In this document: in pieces, positions 18,243 through 27,234 of the stretch
Layout of the letters: each line of letters begins with the position of its first letter
Position numbering within the stretch: the stretch's first letter is position 1
Assembly: GCF_015694735.1 (NCBI RefSeq)
Contig: NZ_JADQDP010000003.1
Coordinates: 682,001-746,000 of the forward strand
Direction of reading: 5' to 3'
Origin: Hymenobacter properus
GTDB lineage: Bacteria; Bacteroidota; Bacteroidia; Cytophagales; Hymenobacteraceae
Length of the DNA stretch: 64,000 bases
Position numbers and translations under genes: made by a program
Notes under the pieces: model-generated
Databases searched by the model: none
What the model saw: only the letters and a program-made list of their open reading frames with translations
Told to the model about the DNA's origin: nothing

Positions 18243-19571
18243 ATGACGGTTAAAAGACTACTCCTCGCGGGGGGCGCGCTGCTGGTCGGCACGTCGGCTG
18301 CCTCTGCCAGCGGCTTTCAAGTGAACCTCAACGGGCAGAAAAACAACGGCATGGGCGGCGTGGGCGTAGCCCTGACGCTCGACCAGGCTGCCATGTTCTA
18401 CAACCCCGGTGCCCTGGCCATGGTGCGCGAAAACGGCGTGCAGGTGGGCGTGAACGCCGCCATTGCCCGCAACGCCTTCATTCCCGAAAGCGGCGGCGGC
18501 CAGTCTAACCTGCGCAACACCCTCGTGACGCCAGCCAACTTTTACGCCGGCTTCGGCCCGAAGGAAGGCAAGTGGAAAATCGGCATCGGCGCCTACACGC
18601 CCTTTGGCAGCGAGCTGCACTACGCCGACAACTGGGAGGGCCGCTATGCCCTCACCGACATCAACCTGCGCTCCATCTTCGCGCAGCTGACGGCCTCCTA
18701 CGCCATCACGCCGCAGCTGAGCGTGGGCGCGGGCCTGGTGATGCTGGCCTACGGCGACGTGGACCTGCAAAAAGACGTGCCCCTGACGGCCCAGAGCGGC
18801 GCCCCCACGCCCCACGTCACCCTCAACGGCAAGGCCAAGCAAAGCTTCGGCTACAACGCCGGCATTTATTTCAAGCCCAGCGACAAACTGGCCGTGGGCG
18901 TGAGCTACCGCTCGCAGGTAGACGCCAAGATTGAGGACGGCGACGTGCGCCTGCGCGACGTGATTTACTCGACCGGCGGCAACTTCACGGCTAAAAACTT
19001 CTCGGCCACCTTGCCCCTGCCGGCCGTTGCCAACGCGGGCGTGGCCATCATGCCCACCGAAAAGCTGACGATATCGGCCGAAGCCAACCTCGTGTTCTGG
19101 AGCACCTACCGGACGCTCGACTTCACGTTCAGCGGCAACAACGGCTACGGCGACCGCCCTGCCACCGGCACCACGCCGGCTGTGGTGGGCACGCCCGGCC
19201 TGCTGGGCGGCAGCAGCACCTCCTCGGCCAAGCGCTACTACCAGGATGCGCTGGCGTTCCGCCTCGGCGGACAGTACAAAGTGACCGATGCCTTCACGGT
19301 GCGCGCCGGCGGCTTCTACGACATGGCGGCCGTGAAAGACGGCTACGTAACCCCGGAAACGCCCGACGCCGACCGCATTGGCCTGACGGCCGGTGCTTCC
19401 TATGAGTTTGGCAAGCGCTTCGGCATCGATGCTTCGTTCCTCTTCGAGGACTTCCTGAAACGCAGCCAGAGCCAGACCGACCTGCTGAACAACGGCACCA
19501 CCGACCGCGTGGCTGGCACCTATAAAACCACCATTGCCGTGCCCGGCGTGGGGCTGTACGTTAAATTCTAA
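18243..19571 (+). CDS. OmpP1/FadL/TodX family outer membrane transport protein
   Basis: A 442-residue outer membrane protein starting at ATG 18243 with a signal peptide (hydrophobic residues about 5-20, Ala-rich cleavage region ASAS). The mature start GFQVNLNGQKNNGMGGVGVAL and DQAAMFYNPGALAM match the FadL/OmpP1 family, 14-strand barrels that pass hydrophobic molecules. Many alternating short beta motifs and a C-terminal YVKF aromatic end fit a barrel. It is followed after 31 bp by an SGNH-hydrolase lipoprotein, a common pairing in Bacteroidota that suggests uptake plus processing of lipid-like substrates. Confidence 0.92.
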   Translation: MTVKRLLLAGGALLVGTSAASASGFQVNLNGQKNNGMGGVGVALTLDQAAMFYNPGALAMVRENGVQVGVNAAIARNAFIPESGGGQSNLRNTLVTPANFYAGFGPKEGKWKIGIGAYTPFGSELHYADNWEGRYALTDINLRSIFAQLTASYAITPQLSVGAGLVMLAYGDVDLQKDVPLTAQSGAPTPHVTLNGKAKQSFGYNAGIYFKPSDKLAVGVSYRSQVDAKIEDGDVRLRDVIYSTGGNFTAKNFSATLPLPAVANAGVAIMPTEKLTISAEANLVFWSTYRTLDFTFSGNNGYGDRPATGTTPAVVGTPGLLGGSSTSSAKRYYQDALAFRLGGQYKVTDAFTVRAGGFYDMAAVKDGYVTPETPDADRIGLTAGASYEFGKRFGIDASFLFEDFLKRSQSQTDLLNNGTTDRVAGTYKTTIAVPGVGLYVKF

Positions 19572-19602
19572 TTCCCACCGGCTTCCAGACTGACGCACAA
19601 CC

Positions 19603-21000
19603 ATGAATTTTTCCGCTAAACACTCCTTGCCCGCCCTGGCCTTGCTAGGCCTGACGCTGGGCAGCTGCCAGCCCACGCTGGAGGACACCCGCCCCACCGC
19701 CGACGCCGGCCAGCTGAACTTCAGCAGCTACGTGGCCGTGGGCAACTCCCTTACCTCGGGCTACTCCGACGGCGGCCTCTACAACGAGGTGCAGGCCGTG
19801 TCGTACCCCGCCATTCTGGCCCAGCAGTTTGCCAAAACCGGCAAGGGCCCGGCCAGCTTCGTGCAGCCCGCTTTCTCGGCCGCTCGGAAGGACGGCTCGG
19901 GTTATATCAAGCTGCAGCTGGTGAATGGCGCAGCCGCGCCCGTGCAGCCCTCGGCCGCCAATAGCTTCCTGGGCGAGCAGGTGGCTTATACCGGCAATAA
20001 CTTGCCGGCCCCGCCGCTCGGCTCGGGCCAACCGGAACTGGAAGCCTACACCGGTGCCCAGCCCGACAACCTGGGTGTGCCCGGTATTTCGGTACTCAGC
20101 GCCGACCGCACCGCCTCTTCGACGGGCAATGCCGTGCTGGATGCCACCACCCGCGCCACGGCCGGCGCCTATGGCAACGTGAACCCCTTCTATCAGCGCA
20201 TTCTGCCCGCCGCCGACCGCGGCGTGAAAGACTACGTGACCTACATCGGCCAGAAAACGCCCACGTTCTTTACGTGCTGGATGGGTAACAACGACGTGCT
20301 GACTTACGCCACGGCCGGCGCCACCAGTAGCCTCACCACCAACCCCTTCAGTGGCCTGACCGACACCACCAGCTTCGGCCGGGGCTACCGCAACATCATC
20401 AACGCCATTTCCAAGAACGGTACGGTGAAGGGCGTGTGCGCCAACATTCCCAACGTAACGGCCATTCCGTACTTCAACACGGTGACGGTGGCGGCGGTGG
20501 CAGCGGCTTTCAAAGCCCAAAACGCCGCTTCGCCGGGTGTGTTCATCACCACCAGCGGCACGCCGTCGGTACGCCTGGCTACGTCTGCGGATTTGCTGAC
20601 GCTGACGGCGCAAGCCGTAGTGGCCACGGGCGTGGGCTCAAGCCCCACCAATCCGCTGCCCAGCCAGTACGTGCTGGACGCCTCGGAAATCACAGCCATT
20701 ACGACCCGCACCACCCAGCTGAACAACATCATTGCCAAAACAGCCCGCCAAAACAAGCTGGCCCTGGCCGACATGAACACGTTCTTCAACAACATTGCGG
20801 CACAGGGCGTGGTGACCAATGCCGTGAACAACACGGCCACGTTTGCCTCGGGTAACCTGTTCAGCCTCGATGGCGTGCACCCCACGCCCCGTGGCTACGC
20901 GGTGGTGGCCAACGAGTTCATCCGCGTCATCAATGCCTACTACGGCTCGCAAGTGCCGAGCGTGGCCCCGAACAACTACCGCGGCGTGTTGTTCCCGTAA
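19603..21000 (+). CDS. SGNH/GDSL hydrolase-type lipoprotein
   Basis: A 465-residue lipoprotein: hydrophobic residues 9-20, lipobox LGSC with Cys22. SGNH blocks are visible: VGNSLTSGY near residue 47 (nucleophile Ser in a GNSL variant of GDSL), WMGNNDVL near 225-232 (oxyanion Asn), and DGVHPTPRGY near 423 (catalytic Asp and His). It is larger than typical SGNH esterases (about 200-250), with an Ala/Thr-rich middle. It lies directly behind the FadL-family gene and is closed by a strong terminator, so the pair forms an operon, probably acting together at the outer membrane. Confidence 0.88.
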   Translation: MNFSAKHSLPALALLGLTLGSCQPTLEDTRPTADAGQLNFSSYVAVGNSLTSGYSDGGLYNEVQAVSYPAILAQQFAKTGKGPASFVQPAFSAARKDGSGYIKLQLVNGAAAPVQPSAANSFLGEQVAYTGNNLPAPPLGSGQPELEAYTGAQPDNLGVPGISVLSADRTASSTGNAVLDATTRATAGAYGNVNPFYQRILPAADRGVKDYVTYIGQKTPTFFTCWMGNNDVLTYATAGATSSLTTNPFSGLTDTTSFGRGYRNIINAISKNGTVKGVCANIPNVTAIPYFNTVTVAAVAAAFKAQNAASPGVFITTSGTPSVRLATSADLLTLTAQAVVATGVGSSPTNPLPSQYVLDASEITAITTRTTQLNNIIAKTARQNKLALADMNTFFNNIAAQGVVTNAVNNTATFASGNLFSLDGVHPTPRGYAVVANEFIRVINAYYGSQVPSVAPNNYRGVLFP

Positions 21001-21028
21001 CCCGGTTGGCATCCGCCTCCTATCAGCC

Positions 21029-21066
21029 AAAAGCGCCAGTCCGAATCGGGCTGGCGCTTTTTTTTT
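21029..21066 (+). terminator. Intrinsic terminator after the FadL/SGNH operon
   Basis: Stem AAAAGCGCCAG(T)CC / GG(G)CTGGCGCTTTT followed by a nine-T run. Confidence 0.9.
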
Positions 21067-21152
21067 AATGCCCAAGCAAGAACGGCGGGCCCCTGTTCAA
21101 GGTCGCTTACTTTAATTTGTGGGCTAAATAGCCTGCTTCAATGCCATTGACT

Positions 21153-21623
21153 ATGACCAAACGCTACTCCTTTCTGAAGAAAATTGCGCTGCTTTCGGCC
21201 GTGACGGCCGCACTGCTCACCGGTTGCCAAAAGGACACGGAGAGCCCCGCTCCTGCCAGCAAAACCCAGCTGCTGACCAGCGACCCCTGGCACATCACGG
21301 CCTATACCCGCACCACGGGCAGCGCGGCCGCCGTTGATTACCTGCCTACGGCTTTCCCCACTGCCTGCGAGCGCGACGACCGGTACGCCTTCAATACCAA
21401 CGGTGTGCAGATTCGCACGGAGGGCCCCACGGCCTGCAGCGGCAACACCTCGCAGACCGTGGTGGGCACCTACCCCTATAACATGAACTCGGCCCAGACC
21501 CAATTGACCATCGGTGGTACCACGTTCGATATTGTTACCCTTACGGCCGACGCCATGCAGCTGCGCTCGACGCGCACCAGCAACGGCACCACCATCGTCG
21601 ACAACGTGACCTACGCCAACTAA
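21153..21623 (+). CDS. Small lipoprotein of unknown function
   Basis: About 156 residues from ATG 21153 (an in-frame ATG at 21141 adds four residues). A lipoprotein signal ends in lipobox LTGC with Cys25. The mature part has LLTSDPWHITAYT, a two-Cys pair (near residues 76 and 95), and several short beta-strand-like stretches ending in ITLTAD-type wording, similar to the lipocalin-like small lipoproteins common in Bacteroidota, though I cannot name the family with certainty. Its stop codon overlaps the stop of the convergent ypdA-like gene. Confidence 0.75.
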   Translation: MTKRYSFLKKIALLSAVTAALLTGCQKDTESPAPASKTQLLTSDPWHITAYTRTTGSAAAVDYLPTAFPTACERDDRYAFNTNGVQIRTEGPTACSGNTSQTVVGTYPYNMNSAQTQLTIGGTTFDIVTLTADAMQLRSTRTSNGTTIVDNVTYAN

Positions 21624-22588
21624 GCCGCGACTTGCGCCGCCAGATGCGCCGCAATGAGCTGGGCGTGATGCCGGCCGTTTTCGATGAACCAGCGGCTGGT
21701 GGCGCGCCCGCCGCACACGGTGCCCGCCACGAACAAGCCGGGCCGGGTGGTTTCGTGCGTGGCGGGGTTGAAGAGCGGAGCGCGGGCGTCGTCGGCCGGG
21801 TCGGGCTCCACGCCGAGGCGGCCGAGCAAGGCTTCGTCGGGGTGGTAACCGGTGAGGGCGTACACGAAATCGGTGGGAATGGTGAGCGGGCCGTCGGGCG
21901 TGCGGACCTCCACGGCGTCGGGCCGAATGGCGGTGACGCAGGCGTTGAAATGCGCCGTGATGCGGCCCTCGGCAATGCGGTTCACAAGGTCGGGGCGAAT
22001 CCAGTACTTCACGGAAGAGCTGATTTCGGGGCCGCGCACAATGAGCGTGACCTTGGCGCCGGCGCGGGTGAGCTGCAGGGCGGCTTTGGCCGAGGAGTTT
22101 TTGGCTCCGATGACGACGACGTGTTGCAGCACGTGCTGGAAAGGCTCCTTGTAGTAGTGGCTGACGTGGGGCAGGTCTTCGCCGGGCACGCCCAGCGGGT
22201 TGGGCAGGTCGTAGAAGCCGGTGGCCACGACGACGTTGCGGGCCGGGATTTCGCCCTTGCTAGTGGTGATGGTGAAATTGCCCTGCTCGCCTTCAAGCTT
22301 TAATACCGTTTCGTGCAGGCGGATGTCGAGCTTTTCGCTCCGGGCCACGCGCTGATAATAGTCGAGGGCGTCTTCGCGCAGGGGCTTGTAGTGGGCCGTG
22401 GGAAAGGGGTATCCGCCGATTTCGAGCAGCTCCGGCGTAGAAAAAAACTCCATATTGGTGGGGTAGCCGATGATGGAATTGACCAGCGCACCTTTTTCCA
22501 CGATGGCCGTGCGCAGGCCTTTGCGCTGGGCTTCGAGGGCGCAGGCCAGGCCCACGGGGCCGGCACCGATGATGAGAACGTCGAGCAT
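21620..22588 (-). CDS. ypdA: YpdA family (putative bacillithiol disulfide reductase)
   Basis: A 322-residue FAD/NAD(P)H oxidoreductase starting at ATG 22588 (MLDVLIIGAGPVGLAC). The FAD-binding GAGPVG is at residues 8-13; the second dinucleotide site is VVIGAKNSSAKAAL near 170; the C-terminal FAD contact is FVAGTVCGG near 297. The YPTNMEFFSTPELLEIGGYPF segment near 45-65 is diagnostic of YpdA, which reduces bacillithiol disulfide with NADPH in Firmicutes and occurs in Bacteroidota. It lacks the CxxC of thioredoxin reductases. Stop codons overlap tail-to-tail with the lipoprotein at 21153. Confidence 0.9.
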   Translation of the reverse strand: MLDVLIIGAGPVGLACALEAQRKGLRTAIVEKGALVNSIIGYPTNMEFFSTPELLEIGGYPFPTAHYKPLREDALDYYQRVARSEKLDIRLHETVLKLEGEQGNFTITTSKGEIPARNVVVATGFYDLPNPLGVPGEDLPHVSHYYKEPFQHVLQHVVVIGAKNSSAKAALQLTRAGAKVTLIVRGPEISSSVKYWIRPDLVNRIAEGRITAHFNACVTAIRPDAVEVRTPDGPLTIPTDFVYALTGYHPDEALLGRLGVEPDPADDARAPLFNPATHETTRPGLFVAGTVCGGRATSRWFIENGRHHAQLIAAHLAAQVAA

Positions 22589-22673
22589 ATGATGTAGAAA
22601 CGCGTATTGGCGTTTAGTCCTTAAGAACAGTGAATGGGTAGGTTTCGTCCCGAAACCCATCGGCCCCGACGCG

Positions 22674-22701
22674 GAGACGCAAATATGCGTCTCTACCTTT
22701 G
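22674..22701 (+). promoter_or_regulatory. Hairpin directly abutting a TACCTTTG promoter box
   Basis: Palindrome GAGACGCA-AATA-TGCGTCTC at 22674-22693 is immediately followed by TACCTTTG at 22694-22701, and the methyltransferase ATG is 4 nt later. The palindrome lies where a -33 element would be, so it could be an operator or a small repeat that supplied the promoter. Confidence 0.45.
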
Positions 22702-22705
22702 CGCT

Positions 22706-23620
22706 ATGCGTACCTGTGACTTGTGCGGCAGCACCGATTTTAAGAAGCTGCCCTTCTATTACGAATTTGAAGGCCAACGGCTGCAAGGCACCCAATGCCG
22801 CAGTTGCGCCCTGATGTTTCTGGACCCGCAGCCCACCCCGGCGCAGCTGGAACGGCTCTACGGCAAGGACTATTTCACCGAGCGCCCCAACTACGACCGC
22901 ACCCAGCAGGACGTGACATTCATTGAAGAAGGCCAGAAGCAGGATGCTTTAAACCACGTGCGGCCCGACAAGTTCACCAATTACATCCTGGCCAAATACC
23001 CGGGCCGCAAGTTCCGCTACCTCGATGTAGGCTGCGGCCCCGGCTACACCCTCAAAAGCCTCGAAGCGCTGGGCTGGGAAGCCCACGGCCTGGAAATATC
23101 GGAGCACGCCGCCGACTTTGCTCGTCGCGAACTGCACCTGCCCGTGGTAACGGGCAACATTGAAACCACCGAGGATTTCCACGAAAACCAGTTCGACCTC
23201 GCCTACATGGGCGATGTGCTGGAGCACCTGCTCTCGCCCAGCGCCACGCTGGCCAAGTTCCACCGCATTCTGGAGCCGGGCGGGCTGCTGGTGCTGGCCC
23301 TGCCCGCCACGCTCAACCTGCCCACCGTGCGCCTGGGCTTCGCGGCCTACGGCGCGCTGGGCAAGGAGCGCAAGATGGACATTCCACCCTACCACCTGTT
23401 TGAATTCACGCCGGCCACCATTACCAAAATGCTGAAGAAGCAGGGTTTTGAAGTAGTGGAGCTACTGAACCCGGTGAAGCCGCCGAAGAACATCCGCCTG
23501 GGCGGCAGCCTGCTGGAAAAAGCCAGCAAGCTGGCCGGGCAGTACCCCACCTATTACCTGAACAAGCTGACGGGTCGGTTTGGCGACCGGATGTTTGTGG
23601 TGGCGCGGAACGTGAAATAA
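22706..23620 (+). CDS. Class I SAM-dependent methyltransferase with N-terminal zinc ribbon
   Basis: A 304-residue protein starting at ATG 22706. Two CxxC pairs (Cys4/7 and Cys31/34) form a likely zinc ribbon, and YLDVGCGPGY at 105-114 is the SAM-binding motif I, with LEIS acidic end of strand 2 near 133. MGDVLEHL near 171 is motif post-II. This architecture occurs in methyltransferases acting on cell-surface sugars and related small molecules; the substrate is not readable. In-frame ATG 22685 lies inside the upstream hairpin and is less likely. A long inverted repeat follows the gene. Confidence 0.85.
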   Translation: MRTCDLCGSTDFKKLPFYYEFEGQRLQGTQCRSCALMFLDPQPTPAQLERLYGKDYFTERPNYDRTQQDVTFIEEGQKQDALNHVRPDKFTNYILAKYPGRKFRYLDVGCGPGYTLKSLEALGWEAHGLEISEHAADFARRELHLPVVTGNIETTEDFHENQFDLAYMGDVLEHLLSPSATLAKFHRILEPGGLLVLALPATLNLPTVRLGFAAYGALGKERKMDIPPYHLFEFTPATITKMLKKQGFEVVELLNPVKPPKNIRLGGSLLEKASKLAGQYPTYYLNKLTGRFGDRMFVVARNVK

Positions 23621-23631
23621 ACTCACAAAAA

Positions 23632-23739
23632 GAACGTCATGCTGAGCGCAGTCGAAGCATCTCTACCGCGCAAGTAAACCCCTGTTGATAGGATTACTTG
23701 CGCGGTAGAGATGCTTCGACTGCGCTCAGCATGACGTTC
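23632..23739. repeat. Perfect 46-bp inverted repeat (GAACGTCATGCTGAGC family)
   Basis: Arms 23632-23677 and 23694-23739 are exact reverse complements separated by a 16-nt loop. The element fills the gap between two convergent genes. A diverged relative is at 41246-41340. It lacks a transposase and could act as a terminator. Confidence 0.95.
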
Positions 23740-23770
23740 AGGACTTCATTCGTCCCTCAGCTTATGCTGT

Positions 23771-25879
23771 CTACAGCTTGATGGTGCGCTTGCTCACCAC
23801 TTGACCGTTCATGGTAACAGCGGCGATATAGAGGCCGGCGCTGAGGCGGCTGCCGTCCACGGCTACAGAGTGCGTGCCGGTGCTGAAATTCTGGTTCGTA
23901 ACCACGCTTTGCACGCGGCGGCCCATCTCGTCGAACAACTCGACGGTGACGGCTCCGGCGGTGGGCAGCGTGAAGCCCACGTTGAACTGGTTGAGGAAGG
24001 GCACCGGGCTCAGCTGCAGACCTTGCAGTTCGTCGGCCTTGGCGGGCGTGGTCCGCAGCGTGATGGTGTTGAAGAAGCTGGTGAGGCCCAGGAAGCGGGC
24101 CATAACGGGCGTGATGGACGTGTTATCCAGCAGGCCCTGGCCGGTGATGGCGGCGGCGTGCAAGGGGTTGTTGGTATTGTCTTCGGCCCCCACCCAGATG
24201 TCCTGGGGCGTGTGGTTGCCGGGGGTGCCGCCCTGGTTGCTGCCCACGCCGGTGCTGGCGCGGGTGCCGTTGCCGTTGGTGAGGGGGTTCGAGCCGTAGG
24301 CCACCACGATGCGCTTGCCCGTGGCCGAGGCCGGCTGCGGGTAGTCTTTGCCCTGGAAGGTGTTCATCACATAATCGGGGAACCAGCCGCCGGTGCCGCC
24401 GTCGCCGCGCAGCAAATTAGTGGGCGTGGCGTAGCCCGCCTCGGCCGCTACTGACTTGGTAATCTGGCCCGAATAGGTGCGGATTTTGGTACCGTTCTGC
24501 TGGGCGTCGGCCTCGTCGTGCAGGCCCGTTACGGCAAAGCCGCCGCACTCGTGGTCAGAGGTGCTAAAGATGAGCGTGTTGCCGGTGGTGGATGGGGTAC
24601 CGAGCAGGGCGCGGCCCTCGGCCACGGCGTAGTCGAAAGCCAGCACCTCCTTAATCATGTAGTCGGAGGCGTACACGTTGGTGGTGCGGGCCGTGCTGGG
24701 CGTGGCCGTGTAGTTGGCTTCGCCGCCGCCCACGTAGGCGGGGCGGTCGGCCTCCACGGTGTACTGGTTGGTGCCCGCCGTAGCGCCCGCTACCACCGTG
24801 ATGCCGCCGGTGTTGGCGTGCTCCAAGTGGTCGATGCGGCCGGCCTCTACCATTAGGAAGAAGCCTTTGCCGTTGCTCTTGGCCTTCAATACCTCGATGG
24901 CCATGTGGGTCATTTCGGCCAGCGAGGGCTCCCAGGCGGCGCTGGTTTGGCGGTCCTGCTCGTAGTTCACGTGCGAGCTGTTGAACAGGCCGAGCAGCTT
25001 CTTACCGCCTACGCCGTACTGGCTCAGGTTAATATTGTTAAGGGCGTCGCGGCTGTTCACATAGCCATAGTTGCGCTGGTTCACGGCGTAGCTTACCAGG
25101 TCCACGTCGTCGGCGCGGTTGCCGCGCAGGGTAGCGGCAGCACCGGTGGCGGGGTCGATGATGGCCGTGCCGTTGCGGTCCACGATGGTTTCGTAGGAGC
25201 TGGCGGCCGTGCGGGTGCGGGGCATGAAGTGGCGGGCGCCGCCGCCGAGAATCACGTCGAGTTCTACGCCCACTTTCGGGGTGGGCAACACCCAGTCGCG
25301 GGCCGCGGTGTAGCGGTACGAAGCGGTGGGGCTGCTGTTGAAAATGGCTTCGTACTGAGCTTGTGTGGAGGCAATGTATTGGGCAGAAATGTAGTCTTCC
25401 AGGTCGCGGAACCAGATGTGGCTGGCGAAGGCGGCCGGCGTGGCGTGCGTGATGCGGGCCGTGCTCACGAGGCCCACCGCGTAGCCCTGCTTCTTGGCGT
25501 TTTCCAGAATGGTTTCGATGGCCGCGCCGGAGCTGGGGTTCAGCGAAATCACTTCGTTATCCTGTTTGCCGGGCTTGCCGCAGGCATACACCGAAGCGCC
25601 GGGGGCCGAGTCCGTAATCCATGAGTTGAGCGAGTGCGTGGTGACGGTGGCGTTGTACTTCAGCTTGTCGAGGCTGAGCACTTGGAAGCCGGCGTCCGAC
25701 GGGAAGCGCTTGCCCGTGGTGCCCTGGCCCATGGCCATGCGCGCGGCCGTTTTCGGGGCCAACCCGAAGCCGTCGCCGATGTAGATGATGACATTGTTGT
25801 TGGCCGCCTGGGCGCGGGCTTCCTGCCCGGCCAGCGCGGCCAGCAGCAGGCCGCCGCTGAGTAAAAGTTTGCCTTTCAT
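23771..25879 (-). CDS. Alkaline phosphatase with T9SS type A C-terminal sorting domain
   Basis: A 702-residue secreted enzyme starting at ATG 25879, with a signal peptide (about residues 1-23, ending ARAQA). Metal ligand IGDGFG at 34-39 and the phosphorylated Ser91 in TDSAPGAS are those of PhoA-type phosphatases; TSDHECGGFAVTG near 455 supplies further ligands. The last 80 or so residues (LSPVPFLNQFNVGF ... GLYIAAV ... KRTIKL) form a T9SS sorting domain, so the enzyme should be exported across the outer membrane and anchored or released. Role: phosphate scavenging outside the cell. The upstream in-frame start at 25918 would disrupt the signal peptide. Confidence 0.93.
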   Translation of the reverse strand: MKGKLLLSGGLLLAALAGQEARAQAANNNVIIYIGDGFGLAPKTAARMAMGQGTTGKRFPSDAGFQVLSLDKLKYNATVTTHSLNSWITDSAPGASVYACGKPGKQDNEVISLNPSSGAAIETILENAKKQGYAVGLVSTARITHATPAAFASHIWFRDLEDYISAQYIASTQAQYEAIFNSSPTASYRYTAARDWVLPTPKVGVELDVILGGGARHFMPRTRTAASSYETIVDRNGTAIIDPATGAAATLRGNRADDVDLVSYAVNQRNYGYVNSRDALNNINLSQYGVGGKKLLGLFNSSHVNYEQDRQTSAAWEPSLAEMTHMAIEVLKAKSNGKGFFLMVEAGRIDHLEHANTGGITVVAGATAGTNQYTVEADRPAYVGGGEANYTATPSTARTTNVYASDYMIKEVLAFDYAVAEGRALLGTPSTTGNTLIFSTSDHECGGFAVTGLHDEADAQQNGTKIRTYSGQITKSVAAEAGYATPTNLLRGDGGTGGWFPDYVMNTFQGKDYPQPASATGKRIVVAYGSNPLTNGNGTRASTGVGSNQGGTPGNHTPQDIWVGAEDNTNNPLHAAAITGQGLLDNTSITPVMARFLGLTSFFNTITLRTTPAKADELQGLQLSPVPFLNQFNVGFTLPTAGAVTVELFDEMGRRVQSVVTNQNFSTGTHSVAVDGSRLSAGLYIAAVTMNGQVVSKRTIKL

Positions 25880-26035
25880 AAATCCCTGAAAATTGAGGTG
25901 ACTGGTTTTCGGCCGCAAAATTCCCGGGCCGCCGTGAGGCCGCCGTTACGGCCGCATCAACCATTCGTTACCAATAAAAAGCCCACCGTTTCATTTAGTA
26001 ACAATTGCCTAACCAATGGCTTACTAGAGCAATTT

Positions 26036-26043
26036 TACCTTTG
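26036..26043 (+). promoter_or_regulatory. Promoter -7 box (TACCTTTG) for the propeller-protein gene
   Basis: Perfect TAnnTTTG 28 nt before ATG 26072, in the AT-rich divergent gap from the alkaline phosphatase. No -33 TTTG at the expected distance. Confidence 0.5.
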
Positions 26044-26071
26044 TGGTCACCTTTACCCAGCCGGCCCGCAC

Positions 26072-27142
26072 ATGCTTTTCCCTTCGCTCCTGCCCGCTTC
26101 CGTCCGCTTCCGCCCGGCCCTGCTGGGCCTGTTGCTGCTGAGCTTCTGCGGCGCCGCGCAGGCCAAGCCCCGCCCCCACTATGCCGTGGCTGGCAATGAA
26201 AAACCGGTGGCGCTGTTGCACGCGGGTCGCGCCACCTACCTCGTCACCGAACGCAGCGTGTTCCGGCTCGAAGGCAAAGAATTCGTGCGCAAGCAGCAGC
26301 TCGCGCAGTCCATTCAGTGCGCCGCCGTGGCTGATACGGCCCTGTGGCTGGGCACCCGCGCCGGCGTGCAAACCCTGAGCACGGCCACTTTCAAAGCACA
26401 CCCGCTACCCTTGCCCGGCTCCGACGCCACGCCCGGCATCACGGCCGTTTTCCGCGATGCACGCGGCGCTATGTGGGTGGGTGCCAACGGCCAGGGCGTG
26501 TTCCGCTGGGCCAACCATACCTTCACCCAGGAGCTGCACACGCCGGCCATCAACGGCGGCGTGGCCACGGCCGACAGCTCCGTGTGGATTGCAACCAGCA
26601 TCGGCCTCAGCCGAAAGCAGGGCACGGAGTGGACGCGCTACAACGAGGAAGGCGTGGCCAACCACGAAATCCCCGACAACATCGTGGAAAAGCTGCTGCC
26701 CGACAACGCCGGCAACCTCTGGGTGGTGATGTCGGACGCCATCTGTGTGTTTGAAAACAACGGCCAGCGCGGCGCGGCCGAGGAAGAACTGCCCTCCGTG
26801 AAGTTCATCGGCCGCCCCGGCAATGAAGTGATGGGCGTGGCCAGCGTGCCTGGTGCGGGGCGACTGTTCGCTACCGCCCAAGGCCTGCTCCTGCTGCCCA
26901 ATGAGCCGGCCGGTTTCGCCAGCTTCGCTCCTTCAACCGATAAGGTGGAGCCCAAGCGCCTGCTGGTGCCGCTACCGCTTCTGCCCGAAACCGGCAACCC
27001 GACCTTGCTGCAGGTTGACCAACGGCAGCGCTTGTGGCTGGTGAGTCATTCGGGCGTGACCGTGCTGACCAATGCCGAGCTGCGCCGCCTGGTAGCTACC
27101 CGGGCCACCAGCAAGGCGCTGGCCAATCAGTCCACCCGCTAA
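26072..27142 (+). CDS. Secreted beta-propeller protein (two-component-regulator propeller type)
   Basis: A 356-residue protein starting at ATG 26072 with a signal peptide ending near residue 30 (GAAQAK). It contains repeated blades typical of Reg_prop propellers: ALWLGTRAGVQTL near 88, MWVGANGQGVFRW near 134, VWIATSIGLSRK near 170, LWVVMSDAICVFENN near 212 and LWLVSHSGVTVL near 320. In hybrid two-component systems this domain senses sugars in the periplasm, but here no membrane helix, kinase or regulator follows, so it is a free-standing propeller. It is divergent from the alkaline phosphatase. Confidence 0.78.
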   Translation: MLFPSLLPASVRFRPALLGLLLLSFCGAAQAKPRPHYAVAGNEKPVALLHAGRATYLVTERSVFRLEGKEFVRKQQLAQSIQCAAVADTALWLGTRAGVQTLSTATFKAHPLPLPGSDATPGITAVFRDARGAMWVGANGQGVFRWANHTFTQELHTPAINGGVATADSSVWIATSIGLSRKQGTEWTRYNEEGVANHEIPDNIVEKLLPDNAGNLWVVMSDAICVFENNGQRGAAEEELPSVKFIGRPGNEVMGVASVPGAGRLFATAQGLLLLPNEPAGFASFAPSTDKVEPKRLLVPLPLLPETGNPTLLQVDQRQRLWLVSHSGVTVLTNAELRRLVATRATSKALANQSTR

Positions 27143-27234
27143 GGACGCAGGCCCCTACGCAGCTATTGGTTTGCAGGAGTAGGAAATCCGGCGCTTTTCC
27201 GCCCAACTTGCTGCGGCTAACGCCTTCCCTGCTC

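Noticed and set aside
18258..19697. Open frame of 479 codons antisense to the FadL-family gene
   Set aside because: Shadow: composition is His/Gly/Ala rich, and the sense gene has a clear signal peptide and family motifs.
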